From Diplosphaera chodatii (Eukaryota; Chlorophyta; Trebouxiophyceae; Prasiolales; Stichococcaceae), in NCBI GenBank assembly GCA_032358165.1, contig JAALGY010000039.1, positions 1,178,001 to 1,242,000 on the forward strand: a stretch of DNA of 64,000 nucleotides. Direction: 5' to 3'. This document shows positions 22,050 to 34,021 of the stretch, in pieces. Below the pieces are notes generated by a model that saw only the letters and a program-made list of their open reading frames with translations, did not search any database and was not told the origin of the DNA. Every line of letters starts with the position of its first letter. The first letter of the stretch is position 1. The position numbers and the translations under genes were made by a program.

Positions 22050-22696
22050 GGGGGCAGGCTGCGGAGCTAGTGCATGTTTATTGAGTCCGGTACACGAGGT
22101 GGCAGATGGACCTGACAAGTGTTGCATGCCAGCATAGCATAGGACACCCCGCATGCATAGTAGGATTCGAAGCTTACTCGCCCCAGCTCTTGCAGCACAC
22201 TCTCATGATGCCGCGTTTGAGTGCTCACCGCGTGTAAGCGCTCGTGCTGTATGTCCGTCTGACAGCTTGGGGGCTCGGTGGTCAGCGGTTGATCGATCCA
22301 AGTGTTGGGCTGTGGCATTAGGTAATCCAAGGAGTCTACAGCATGCAACCATGCTACATGATGATCATCTGCCAGGTACACAGTAGAGAGTGGCAAGCTG
22401 TTTCTTTGTCACATTTGCGTCGCGCTGTTGTTGCTGCGTTTGCTGCAGGCTCAGCTCTACTTTGAGGCCCTGCATCACCACTTCCCAGTTTTGTGCAGCG
22501 TCAGCTCCTGTGATTCATCACGCGCAGCCTTAACAAGCCATTGGCGCACACCAGCGTGTGCTTCGCTTGATCTGGCAAGGTCTCCACCGCCTCACGACCC
22601 TCGGCCTGCGAGGGCCAGGTGTTGCCCTAGCTGTGCCGAGATCAGCTAGCTTGCTGTCAGGCACATGACCATGCAAGCTGGTCCGAAGTCCGAAGC
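22050..22696. other. Spacer between kinase and NAD kinase genes
   Basis: Both flanking genes are on the plus strand. The 647 bp should hold the kinase 3' UTR and the NAD kinase promoter. No exon was recognised. Confidence 0.45.
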
Positions 22697-25600
22697 ATGC
22701 TACTGAGGCGCATCAGGGCCGTGCCGACTGCGATGCGGCTGCTGCTGGGCGGACAGCCAGTGAGGCAGGCCGCCGTACCAGTGGCAGCGCATTTGTCTCC
22801 AGCGATGCCAGCCTCTGCTGCGGGCAAGCTGCTCACCGCGTGGCCAGCAGCGAGACGACAGCACTACAGCCAGCTGCCGTCGCTGCGCTCATGGCATGAC
22901 GCCAGCCTTGTGACCCCGCGACTACCTGCCTCTGTTAGCGGCAGCTCAACGGCGACACGACCAGCAGCTGTAGCGATCCACACGGATGGCGCGTCTGCTG
23001 GCATGCGGATCACGACGTGTACAGCAGCAGCCCCCGCGGCCAGCCTGCTGACACCGCAGCGGCAATCTTTCAGCTCAGGAGCAGGCAGCAAGCACGGCAG
23101 TGGCAGCAGTAGCGCACTGTCTGCTTCAGCCAGCCTGTTCCCGCATCCCACACTGCGGAAGGCCGTGAAGATCTGCGCCACCTGCTCCGCATCAGCATCA
23201 CACGCTGACTCGCACCCGCACAGCCCCGGTGAGCTTTCGTGACAGCAGCATACACTGATGCAAAACAGGCACAAGGCTGCGACGTCGTGCGTGCTTGGTG
23301 TCACCGCAGTGGTCCTCCGTCATGCAGCTCGGAGGTGCACATATTATGAACAGAGTCACTTCCTTGTTGGGGTCGCAAATGTCTTATTTGCATCGTGCGT
23401 GACGAACAGCATGCCGTCACGTGCGATGGTCACCGCCACATAGCCTCAAGCTCGGCGCCTGCTGGCTGGCGTGCGCAGGTCCGGTGAAGGGCGGCACGCT
23501 GCAGTGGGAGGACACGCAGGGGGAGGAGCTGCAGCTGCAGCGGCGGGCGCACCTGGTGAGCAAGTACTGCTGCCCAGTACCTAGGTGTGATCTGCGAGTA
23601 GTTGTTGCGCCATGAAGCAGTGTAGTCCTGCTGTGTGTCGTCAGAAAGCACGAAGATGTGGTGCGAACTTCGTTGGTGCGATTCTGCCTGATGTGCTGGC
23701 TGCCCATGTGGCGGGCTCGCTGCAGATCCTGCAGATGCTGGAATCACTCGTGTTTGCTGCGTGCAGGTGTGGGATGGGGGCGGCCCCAAGACGGCGTTCA
23801 TCGTGAAGAAGTCGGGCAGCGCCCGCACCTCGGCGGCGCTGCGCAAGATCGGCGCCTGGTGAGCGGCTGGCACGGTTCAGCACACCCGATGTCAGGATGC
23901 CGTCCCGGGCTGACTCAAGGTGTCCCACTGCCGTTGCATCCGGCGGTGCGATGCCCGGAGGCTGATGCTGCCAACTGCGCCCTGTTTCGCGGCTGTTGGC
24001 ATTGGCACACCTTTGAGGGAAATGATTAGAGTACACATACTGCTTCAGAACGCGTGAGATCTCGTTATTTCTTCCGTGCAGGCTGCAAAGCAAGGGCATC
24101 GAGGTGCTGGTGGAGCGGCGCGTCGCACGGGAGTTCCCAGACTATCGCGTGTTTGACCCCTGCCGCAATGGTGAGCCTCCAGGAACCCCCACCCAAGGGA
24201 TGCCCAACACGGACTGCAGCGCCTTTGGACAGCGCATAGCAGCTGGGTTTTCCGACACATTGCAGCGGCGCTGACATCTGCACATGCGACGCCTGGTGGC
24301 TGGCTCAGCTCCTGATTGCCGCTGTGATCGTCAAAGCAGATGCGGACTTCTGCATCACGCTGGGCGGCGACGGCACGGTGCTGCACCTGACCAGCCTGTT
24401 CGTGGCAGACGAGCCGCTGCCGCCTGTCGTCGCCTTCGCCATGGGCACGCTGGGTGCGTCCTCGGCTCCTTTGGTTCAGCAGCTGGCCGGTTCAACGAGT
24501 CAGGAGCCCCATCGTAACGCCGCTGCACTTGCTCTGCTGCCCGAGCATGCTGTGAGACGGCGCTGGGATGTGCTCGCATCACTTGATGTGGGCACATTTT
24601 GCGACCACTCCGTGTGCAGGCTTCCTGACGCCGTACGACGTCGACGACTTCGAGAACGCGCTGTCCCGGGTGCTGGGCGCAAACGAGGCGCCCGTCTTCT
24701 GCACCCTGCGCACCCGCAAGTGCTGCGAAGTCTTCCTGTGAGCTGCTACAGCCCCCATGGTGCTGCTGACGAGTGTTTCAGCGCCTGAAGGACAGCATGC
24801 TGTATGCATGTCTGTGCCTCATGTGATCACCCAAAGTCGTGTCGAAAGCTGCACAGATGCTGTGCCCACATCGCATGCGATCCGTGCTGCTTCACAGCCG
24901 TCCAGCAGGTGCTTCACAGCCTGCAGGTTTTCCTGCAGTGCTGCAAATGCCGACTGCTAAAGCTGGTAGTCTCTAATGCCCTGCAGGGGCGGGCAGCGGC
25001 AGGCGGTGCACCACGTGCTGAATGAGTGCCTGGTCGACCGGGGCGCCTCCCCCGCCATGGTCACGCTCCAGGTGTCCGCCGACCGCCACCACATCACCAC
25101 CGTCCAGGCGGACGGGCTGATCATCTCCACGCCCAGCGGCTCCACGGCGTACTCCATGTCCGCGGGCGGCCCCATGGTCGCCCCCTCCGTGGCGGGTGCG
25201 CCTGGTGCACAGCGCTGCATGCTGCTCAGCGTCCAAATGCCTCACATTTGGACATGTGACAGCTGGGTGCCAACCTTGGATGACCTGCAGTGGCGCCAAC
25301 TATTGCACCTCATCTGGTAGACACCTGTACATTTGAAACTGTTTGCTGTCAATGTCTTGCCACAATGACATATCCTTTGCGGCATGCCAGCCACTGCTGC
25401 AAGTGATGGTTCGCTGCCCGGTGTTGCGGTGCATGCCCACGGCACCAGTTATGCTGATGGCTGTAGACTTTGTCAAGCTTCACCTGTCATTTGTCGCACG
25501 CCGCAGGCACACTGATCACGCCCATTGCGCCACACTCGCTGAGCTTCCGCCCCCTGGTGGTGCCCGAGTCCTCCGAGATCGTGGTGCAGATCCCCAAGCA

Positions 25601-26575
25601 CGCGCGCTCACACGCCAGGCACGCGCTGCCACATGCTGTTATGGTCTTTGTGCTTGACTGCTGTTGCAAATGCAGAGGCTGGTCCATCCTCACATGCTGT
25701 TGCTGCTGTGTGCTGGATGCCTGATACGCTGGCGGTATGGCAGCCACGCTCGCTACCAACACATTGCCAGCGGTGCCGCTGTGCAGTCTGCTGCTGTGCA
25801 ATGTGCCGGACTGCAGCGGCGTGGCATGCACCGTTGCAATTCACAAGCCTAACCTGTCCTCACCCAGGGCCAGCTTCGACGGGCGGCACACGATGCGGCT
25901 GCAGCGCGGCTCCGCGATCCGGTGCACCACATCCAAATGCGCGCTGCCCATGGTGTCCCTGGGCTACCTGGACCGCGACTGGTGAGGCTGCTGCCCACCC
26001 TGTAGGCAGCAAGCGGCATGTCTGCACCTCATCCTGGGCGCTGATCGTGGCAACCATTCACCACAGGCCATGCTCGCGTAGTCCTGATTAAGCGCTCTAC
26101 GGCAATCAGGAAGCTCCATGATGGCCACTGCTGCTTAACGGCTACTGCTACTGCTGACAACAAGATGCTGACCTGAGCAGTTGCTGCGTGCCTGCAGGTA
26201 CGAAGGCATCTCGACGAAGCTGCGATGGAATGCCGCCATCAGGTGAGCCCTCTCTAGTTCCTCTGCAGTCCTTGGATCACACCCTGCCTGCAGACTGCCG
26301 GGGGCAATGAATACACGATCTCTTGAGCATTTTCACCATCGCGCCTGCTGCGGCATGAGTCGGTGTAAAATGCATTGGAGAGGTACAGCCCTAAAAGCTG
26401 CCCAACAATGTGCAGACCCACCGGGCCGATAGAGGAGCCGATGCCGGAGCTGCCAGCGGATATCGACCCGCACGACTCCTGCCCGCTGCCTGACAGCCTG
26501 GACGAGTATGACCTGGCGGGGGATGCGAATGGCACCCGCCGCAGCGGCAACGGCGCCGACAGCAAGTACCTGTGA
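22697..26575 (+). CDS. NADK: NAD kinase
   Basis: Phosphorylates NAD(H) with ATP to make NADP(H). Eleven exons keep phase: 22697-23228, 23479-23555, 23767-23858, 24082-24170, 24340-24453, 24620-24737, 24987-25195, 25507-25618, 25868-25981, 26198-26242 and 26416-26575, giving 553 residues. The first 180 residues are Ser/Ala/Arg-rich and begin MLLRRIRAVPTAMRLLLGG, probably an organelle-targeting sequence (plastid or mitochondrion). The catalytic domain shows TAFIVKKSGS, the GGDGT nucleotide motif (CITLGGDGTVLHLTSLF), GFLTPYDVDDFENAL, the NE/D-type motif NECLVDRG, ISTPSGSTAYSMSAGGP, ITPIAPHSLSFRPLVVP and ASFDGRHTMRL. The C-terminus has the eukaryotic YEGISTKLRWN element and an acidic tail (LPDSLDEYDLAGD). 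The intron after exon 8 starts with GC instead of GT. Confidence 0.93.
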
Positions 26576-27037
26576 GCTGGCGCTCTTCTACTAAGCGTCA
26601 GGCTCCTACACCCCTGGCCATGTCTTCGCTGGCCAAGACGTGGATAGCAAGGCATGTGCTTGCACCAAGCAATTGAAACAAATTTTCCACTCGTTGGCCT
26701 GGTTGTGCTACGTTGCTGGTTCTGCTTTCTTGGTGGCAGCACCTCCGCAGTTGGCAAACCAACACAGTACATCGTGAAGTCTCTTTGGGGAAGCCATGGT
26801 TGTCTCGCAGCTGATGTGCACTGTCAGCTGAGGTAGGGTCTATAGCAGGCACAGCTTTCCCTTCTAGCGTAATACAGATTCAACTGGCCCGTAGTTCAAC
26901 CAGCGTTGTGCAACGAGACGTATGTTACAAGATGCTGAAACAATGCACTGTTCAGGCTCTGCCGCACAGACAGCACCAAGCGCATGCACGAGCCTATTGA
27001 TGCGTCAATTGTGTCCTGGCAATATGCCATCAGCCGA
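26576..27037. other. Convergent spacer, NAD kinase and alpha-SNAP 3' ends
   Basis: This 462 bp separates two genes that end toward each other and presumably holds both 3' UTRs. Nothing else was seen. Confidence 0.45.
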
Positions 27038-29087
27038 CTATGACAAGTCGAGGTCATCGTCTGCATCGCCTTCCTCGATCCGCTTCTTGACCTGTGGAAC
27101 GTAGCACTTTCAGCTCAGCGCCATGGGTGTCACAAGGCTGCGCCTCTGGTGGCAGTTATGCGCACACATTTTGCAGCGGGCCCACTACACCATCACAACG
27201 TTCAATGCCGAATCGCGATGTGACCAGACAGAGGCTTGCAGTATCAAAGCCTCCGTACAGTCTGTATCGATCTGGCAGTGAGCGCTGTACTGGTCATACT
27301 GCAGGACGTGCGTGCTCGTGCGTACAGCCAGAGATGCGGTGAGCCTAGGTTGGAGAATCACAACAAGCATCGCAGCATGGGACCGCACACCTTGAGCAGC
27401 AGCGACGTCTTCCAGGCGTCCAGCCGTGTCATGGAGTCGAACTCCGCCAGCGAATCGGCAAACTTCTGGCTGTCGCCCGCCTCCATCGCGCCAGACAGCT
27501 CCTGTAAACAGCACCGGCGTGCTTGTAAGCACAACAACGTCACCTCGCTACATGCTGTGAGCAGCGATTGATGGTGAGGTGCTGGCAGCACACAACCATC
27601 ACGAGATGTGTGGAACTGACGAATTGCAGTGAGCCTAGTGTGAGAAAGAGGTACGACTGCTAGGGCGCACCCGCAGCAGGTTGCCCTCCCGGCTGCCGGC
27701 AAACTGCAGGTCGATGTCCTCGTACTTCTCGATGGCGCGCTGGATCGCGATCTGGTCCGAGCCTGCACCGTGGGGCGAGCCACACCAATTTCTAGAAAGG
27801 TTCTTGCACAGCTTGAGGGATGCCGCCTCTAGCAGTAGTGAGCTGTTATATGTGCGAGTAACAGATGATGGTCGACCGGAGCATCCAACGTGAGACCGGA
27901 CCTGCTAGGTGGCAGATGCCAGCGTTGAGCAGGTGGCCCCGCGCGGAGAACTTGAGCAGATTGTTCTCTGCCGCCGCAGCCGCCACATCCTCGAAGATGC
28001 CGATGGCAGTGGCGTAGTCGCCCGCCTCTGCCGAGAAGAAGGCCACCTGCAGGGTCGTATAACTCAAATCTGTCAGACAGTATGCATGCCCACGCGGAGG
28101 TGGCACAGGTAAGTTCCGTACTGTATGCAAGGTGCTGACATGTTTGCCACCTACATCATCAGGGTCATGATCACCAACTGCCATAGTGCTGCTGCCCGCA
28201 GCCAGCAGCAAGGCACACATTCGCTGCATGTGGCAGCACCGGCTCCCACCTTTTGCCGGCATTTGCTGGCCTCCGAGGTGCTGTTCTCCGCCTCGAACAG
28301 CTGCGCCGCCTGGCCGTACAGCTCCGCCGCCTGGCCCTTGTTGCCGCCCTTCTCCACCTCCTCTGCCAGCGCCTGTCGGTCACGGGGACAGCATCAAGTT
28401 AGGCAAGGGCCTACTTGCTACACTGCCCAGCCTGGCTGCCTCAAGAACTGCCACACACCTCCTTCATCCTCGTGCATGGCCTATGTTGGCTCGGGCAGAG
28501 TGCTCCAGGGGTATGCAATGGCGGTGCAGCTGATGCAACATAAGTGCCACTTTGCTCTCTCCTCGCAAGCCTGGGAACCGCAAAATGAAGCGCAAGCACC
28601 AGAACTCCTCGGAGGTTTTGGGTCTTCAGCTCAAAGTGTGCGGTTGCCTGCTCGCTAGTGCGTTCCTGATGAACATAACCCCGCCTGGCAGCGTGCAGCT
28701 ACTTTAACCCCAAACCCTACTCAGCACCTTGATGTGACGGGCCGCCATGCCCAGCCGCCCCATCTCAGTGTACAGCTCGATCGCCTTCCGCAGGCTGACC
28801 CCGGACTCTGTGGTGTTGCAGGCCTTGCTGTATGCACGGGACGCCTCCACCCAGGCTGCGGCCGAGTCGGTGCGGCTGTCCAGCTTGAGGTGGAGCTCCG
28901 TCAACCGCCGGTACACCTGTGCTGCCTCCTCCCATGATTGCGCCAGCTTAAACTGGGTTGCCGCGCGCTCCAGCAGCTCGACTGCATCTTCGTTCTTGGA
29001 GCTGCTGCTGGTGAACAAGCTGAAGCCCTTTAGCTTTTTGTCTGCTTTGTCCACATACTCTCGGCCCTTGGCTGCATAGTCACCCAT
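27038..29087 (-). CDS. ASNAP: Alpha-SNAP (soluble NSF attachment protein)
   Basis: Binds assembled SNARE complexes and recruits the ATPase NSF, which takes them apart for reuse. Six exons keep phase: 28728-29087, 28250-28372, 27902-28046, 27671-27762, 27391-27501 and 27038-27091, giving 294 residues, the usual length. It starts MGDYAAKGREYVDKADKKLKG. The TPR-like helical array is visible in AATQFKLAQSWEEAAQVY, VEKGGNKGQAAELYGQAA, FFSAEAGDYATAIGIFEDVA and IAIQRAIEKYEDIDLQFAGS. RLDAWKTSLLLKVKKRIEE leads into the acidic C-terminal tail (GDADDDLDLS) that contacts and stimulates NSF, ending with TAG. Just after the exon 1 donor the intron holds a telomere-like stretch (28706-28720). Confidence 0.95.
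28706..28720 (+). repeat. Telomere-like stretch beside alpha-SNAP donor
   Basis: The plus strand reads AACCCCAAACCCTAC, an imperfect CCCTAAA-type run. It lies within 22 bases of the exon 1 splice donor of alpha-SNAP, so the pre-mRNA is G-rich there (GTAGGGTTTGGGG). Confidence 0.5.
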
Positions 29088-29772
29088 CGCTGGGCCGCCC
29101 GCAGCCCCGCTGCACCCGTTATCTGGGTGTCGCTATGCAGCAGGATGTCCTGAGCCCGAGTAGAGAACAGGATTCAACCAGAGGCTTGCTGACACAGCAC
29201 GACTGGCTTCAGATCGAGACTGTTGACCTCAGATTGATCTGCCCAGCGTGATCAGAATTGCCAACCCTGTGAACTCTGCGTGTTGATGCGATGCTGGCAA
29301 GCTGGTCGTGTGCGGAAGTACTGTGCAAAGAGCAAATGTGCGGAGTGATGCTTCCGGGAGCACATGCCTACTAGCGAAAGGCAGCAAGGTTAGACCGGGG
29401 GTACCCATAAGAGAGGTCAAGAGGGTTGCCAGTTGGTTGGGCAGCCGCACTTCGGCTGCAGAGCAAGAGACCCTGACTCGTGCACATGGGCAGCAATGAA
29501 CGTTGTAGCCCCGCTGAGGTTTTCCGGTGCTCCGCCTGAGCTGTAGGGTTGGGCTCTTCACTGCTGAGTGCAGCGCATTGCCAGCAGCTGGGCCTCTGGC
29601 GACATCTGCATGAGATGCTACGCCTGCCGCCGCCGCCGCAGCGGCTTGCCACGCTGCAGGGTGACCGCCTCAGACTCTGTCAGCCGTCTCGCGCGGCCGC
29701 TGGGCTCTGCTGCATATGCTGGTGCAGCATCCTGCATCCAAATGCTCCGATCATTGAAAGCATCCCGCGCTG
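29088..29772. other. Alpha-SNAP upstream region, no gene seen
   Basis: Lies between two minus-strand genes. It should hold the alpha-SNAP promoter and the 3' UTR of the next gene. No exon was recognised. Confidence 0.4.
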
Positions 29773-32700
29773 CTACAAACCGGTCTCGAGGTCAAAAACC
29801 AAGCCCGACCAGGCCCTGAAGTACACGTGGAACGGGACGCTGGTGTGCATGGTTACACAGCACCGGCTGGTTGGGAAAGCCAGTTGGACGGCGAGGGAGG
29901 GCACTCTGCTTGCTCACCTGGTTCCGGCGCCGCGACAGCGGCTGCACCACCAGCGTCCAGCCGTCCTTGGGCCGCTGGGGCGGCCGGGTGATGCGGCTCT
30001 GCCGTTGCACATCTGGCGCCAGCTGCACAGCATGCATGCATGACGGCGTTCACAAACTGCTGGTGCTGAAAGCGTGCGCATATGAATGCTGTGTGCTGCA
30101 GCATCTGCCCGGGCAGTGCACAAAGCAGTTGACCTCCATCGACTGGAGTAGCGGTGCAGTGTCAGAGGCTGGACAGCCACACCGAGTGGCCACAGGCAGC
30201 CAAGGGCACAGGTTTCACGACGAACGCAGAAGACATCATATAATCATAGTACATGGTGAGGGTCCGCACCGAGCGCATGTTGAAGTCCAGGCGCCGCTTG
30301 AACTCTGCGACCGCGTGCTTCTCTTCTTCCTCTGCGTCCATCTCCGCCAGCATCAGCAGCTGCTGCTCCGTCAGGCCGTCGTGCACCAGCTGCCCGTCCT
30401 CGCCCTCCTATCAAACGAATCGGAAGCCTTTGGAGCAACAAAGGGCTTCCGATGTCACAGCAGCTGTGCCTCCGTCGTACCGCCGAGCGGCAAATGACGA
30501 TCGCCACCGCTCTTGCCCCATCCTCTGGGAAGTCCCCCAGCAAGCACCGCCAGCCTCCTCGCTGTGTTTGTGTTACATGTACATGTAGGTTGGCGCAGGC
30601 CCGGCAGTGCATTCAACCCTGACACTCTCGCACCTTGAACCGCGGAATGGAGGGCAGCAGCTTGACGTGCCGCTCATCGCTGCCCTCCGCGTGGATGCAC
30701 TCCCAGATGTCGTGCTCCGCGATGTCCTGGATCTGTGTATACAGGCAGAAACCACGGATGGTCGTTTCGCTGGCCGTTGTGCACATGTCTGAGGCCCAGT
30801 CAAGCGGTTGGCCTCTACCGCTGCACAGTTCGTTGTGTTCTCACACAACGAGCGCTCACCTCTGCCAGGATCTGCGCCTCGTGCATGTTCTCCATGAACG
30901 CCTCCAGCTCCTGTTCGCTCTGGAAGTCGCCCAGACTGGCGACGCGCCCAGCCTTGGGCACATCCCCGGGTTCCCCACCCTCGGGTGGAGCCGCCTCGCC
31001 GCCTGCCTCAGCCGCCGCCAACGCAGCATCGTCACCAGCCCCCGCGCCGGCTGCCGCCGCCGTGGCCGCTGCTTCGGTGCCGTCTGTGGTGCTGCCCTCA
31101 TCTGCTGGCGACGTCGCACTGCCACCCGCCTCGGCAGCGGGGGCACTGGCTGCGGTGCCACTGTCTCCTGGTGCGGCGCCGGCTGCCTGCTGGTCCAAAG
31201 CTGCATCCTGCTCGGCTGCTTCCTCTGCTGCTTCTTCTGCTTCGACTGCTGCTATGTCTGCTTCAAGCTCCTGGGCAGAAGAGAACAGGGCAAGTTGGTC
31301 AGCACCCAGCAGGTTGTGCTGGATGGGCCTGATCACGGCTGGTGCCATGTCCGATCGCAAGTCCATCTGCTTTGTCAGTTGGAGGTACCTTCATGTACTC
31401 TGCGTCCTGTTCGGCCTCCAGCTGCTTGAGCGCCAGGATGGCCATGACGCGCTGCTGGCGGATGCGGAACAGCTGCGCCAGGAAGGCGGGCGTGCAGCTG
31501 CAGGGCAGAAGCAGGAGGACCCGGTCTCGGGATGGCTGAAAACGAGGCGCGCCTGGCGGCGGATGAGCACCTTGTTGCCAGCTTGGCACAAGCGCAGGCA
31601 GGGAGGCTGCAACACAGGCGTCGTCACTTGTCGTCGCCATGCAGAACGGGTTTCGGTGACATGTGCGAGAGCAGCTGCACCGGGAGGGTGGTTTGAGAGG
31701 CGCACATGTCGGGGAACTCCTTGGCCAGCACCGCCATGAAGCTCTTCGCCTCGTCGCTCAGCAGCGCGTTCTGCTCGTTGTTGGGCACCTGCAGATGGAA
31801 ACGATGCCTGCTGAGCATACTCACCAAACTGGACGCGACGCCCCATAGAGGCAAACCCATGCGTCATACTGCAGGTCCCCGCATGTGTGTCCGGCAGCAT
31901 TCGGTTTCTGGCTGTGCACCTGGCCCCCGGTCATGTCCAGGGCCATCACAGGCGTCGCAAACTCCTCATCGACCCCCAGCAGCTGCCAGCCCGCGCGGCC
32001 CGTGCCTGCCAGGTTCCGCATCGGCGGCTCGCGCTCAGGCCCTGCAGATGCATCCATATTTGAGCACAACATCGAATGCAGCAACTGGTGGACGTAGTAA
32101 TATGCAGGCGTGAAAAGGCACTGCCCCACCCTGGTTGCGTCCACAGGTCAGCCGTCAATTTCGATTTGGCAGGTTTGATCATGAGCAGATGAGCAGAAGG
32201 GCAACATGGTTTGCGCAGCAACATCATATACACTGTGACAGCCAGGCTATGCCGATTGTGGGCCTGGATCATAGGCCTTATGCAGCGGGAAACTGCAATA
32301 ACTCACTGGGCGTCAGCAGCCACTCCGCCGCCTCCTTGTAGTCGCTGGAGTTGGCTATCTCCTCCTTCTCCTGCTCAGAGGGGTATGCGTCGCCCATCTC
32401 AGCTGCCGCCTCCTCCACGGCCTCGCCAGCCTGCAGCATCGAGCCGACGGCGCATCACACAGTGTCTGGCAGCATCCTTCGCCACTGCCGCAGGTGGTCC
32501 TGGCCATGCCCGCAGCCGCCTGCGTCAATGCTAGAGTGGCCAGTGGCGCCACGTGGCTGATGCAGGATACGAGGAGCTTGGCATCTTGTTCACCTCATGC
32601 GACTAAGCAGTGCTGGATTCATCGGACAAAGACTGCAGTTCGGGAGCGACAGCAGCAACTGACATGGTGCGATGCGGGGCAGCACCTGTGCATAGATGTT

Positions 32701-33287
32701 ATACTTCTCGATGTTTTCGTGCAGCCACTGGACGGCGTCCTCCTCCGTTGCCTCGCCGCTCTCGAGGAGCTCCCGCAGGCCCGAGAAGTCCGCCTGGGTT
32801 AGCACCTGCAAGGAGGATTGAAAGTGACATCACCGCCATCTGCTGCTCACAGCAGCGACAAAGATGGCTCGGTTTCTGTGTGATGGAGGGAGGCTTTACA
32901 ACGCAGGCAAGAGTGGCTCGAACAGCGGCGGTATGATACAATGTCCTCATCATGACACAAAGTCACCTCAGTATTGTCGTCGTCATCATCAAAGTCCGCA
33001 CCGGCGCGTGCATACGTGGCAAGCTGCCTGGCGGTCGCCAACCCCGAAACCAGCGTGCGGGAGGCTGACTGAACATCTGACAGCCTCACGGCAGTGCTGA
33101 ATGGCCGCTGAGCCCCACTGCATGCTGCCCCCGCGGGTGGCTGCTGGGCCGCTGCCTGATGCAGGCAGCTGCATGCAGCCAGACGCAGAGCAACTGTTAC
33201 TGATTCTGAGCTCTGAGACGACTCGGCAGCGTCAGCGAGGCGCTGGATCCGCGCCAGCAGCCGCGCAGACTGCGCAGTCCTGAACAT
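29773..33287 (-). CDS. Acidic, probably mitochondrial protein of unknown function
   Basis: Eleven exons keep phase: 32967-33287, 32686-32805, 32307-32430, 31920-32041, 31681-31788, 31521-31606, 31389-31497, 30860-31270, 30634-30726, 30270-30407 and 29918-30022 (about 580 residues). The ATG at 33287 gives MFRTAQSARLLARIQRLADA, an Arg-rich amphipathic start typical of mitochondrial presequences. An Asp run (ADFDDDDDNTE) marks its end. The body is mostly helical and acidic: LRELLESGEATEEDAVQWL, LSDEAKSFMAVLAKEFP and FRIRQQRVMAILALKQLEA. A 137-residue exon is Ala/Glu/Gly-rich and probably disordered. HDIWECIHAEGSDERHVKL and KRPKDGWTLVV-like elements near the C-terminus look conserved. No catalytic motif was seen. 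The style resembles accessory proteins of large mitochondrial complexes such as the mitoribosome, but I did not recognise the family. The final exon (29773 or 29792 to about 29860) is ambiguous between two frames. Confidence 0.6.
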
Positions 33288-34021
33288 CTGCTGCACTGGC
33301 CTGCACCTGGCAGCCAGCAGTGACGTGAACGCCGGCGAAGATCACTCCAGTTGGTCTGCAGCTGTCCGCTGAAGTCAGATGTAAGAGGTGGGTCACAAAA
33401 ACGCAATCTGCTGGTGCATGGTCCTACGTTTGCAAACACAGCATGCCTGGGGACCTGGGCCCACCCAGTAGAACAACCCTCCATCATTATTCGATGTGCT
33501 TGTGGTTACAGCCAAACCCATCACCCTCCTTGGTGCCTCACTGCCTCTATCATGCTGATGAACGTGATGCAGGACAGATGCCAGTCTACCTATTCTATGC
33601 ACAACGCTTGCAGAAGTATGATACCTACAGAAGCACACAAAATGACGTGTAAAACAACCAAAATGTGGACCACTGGCGCAGCGACTGCGAACCCGCAGAG
33701 TTCGATCGTATGACACACCATTCACCCCTCTACCTGCCTAACACCTACATGGTGCTGCAAACCGATTTCAGTGATGGTGACGCCATCACATCCATGTAGG
33801 GTGGCTGGGAGCCCTGTCGTCATGGTGCCCCAAGAACCTGGCAGGCCGCCTCACCGCCACTGTGGTCGCTCGTGGATCGGGAACCTCCTGTCAGCCCCTG
33901 CCCCACGCCCTGCAGCAATGCAGATGGTGTTCACTCCTCTTGAGAAGTGATGCCAAGGGAGTCAGCAGTCAAGAATACACACTGCTATGTGTTGCCCATC
34001 AAGCAGGGCTGGGAGGGTGTG
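33288..34021. other. Upstream region of the mitochondrial-protein gene
   Basis: Lies between two minus-strand genes. No exon or motif was recognised. Confidence 0.4.

Noticed and set aside
30985..31739. Long plus-strand open frames (over 250 codons) opposite the Ala/Glu-rich exon
   Set aside because: Mirror frames of a GC-rich coding exon on the minus strand. Their sequence is low-complexity Pro/Leu/Arg without motifs, and the minus-strand exon chain is in phase.
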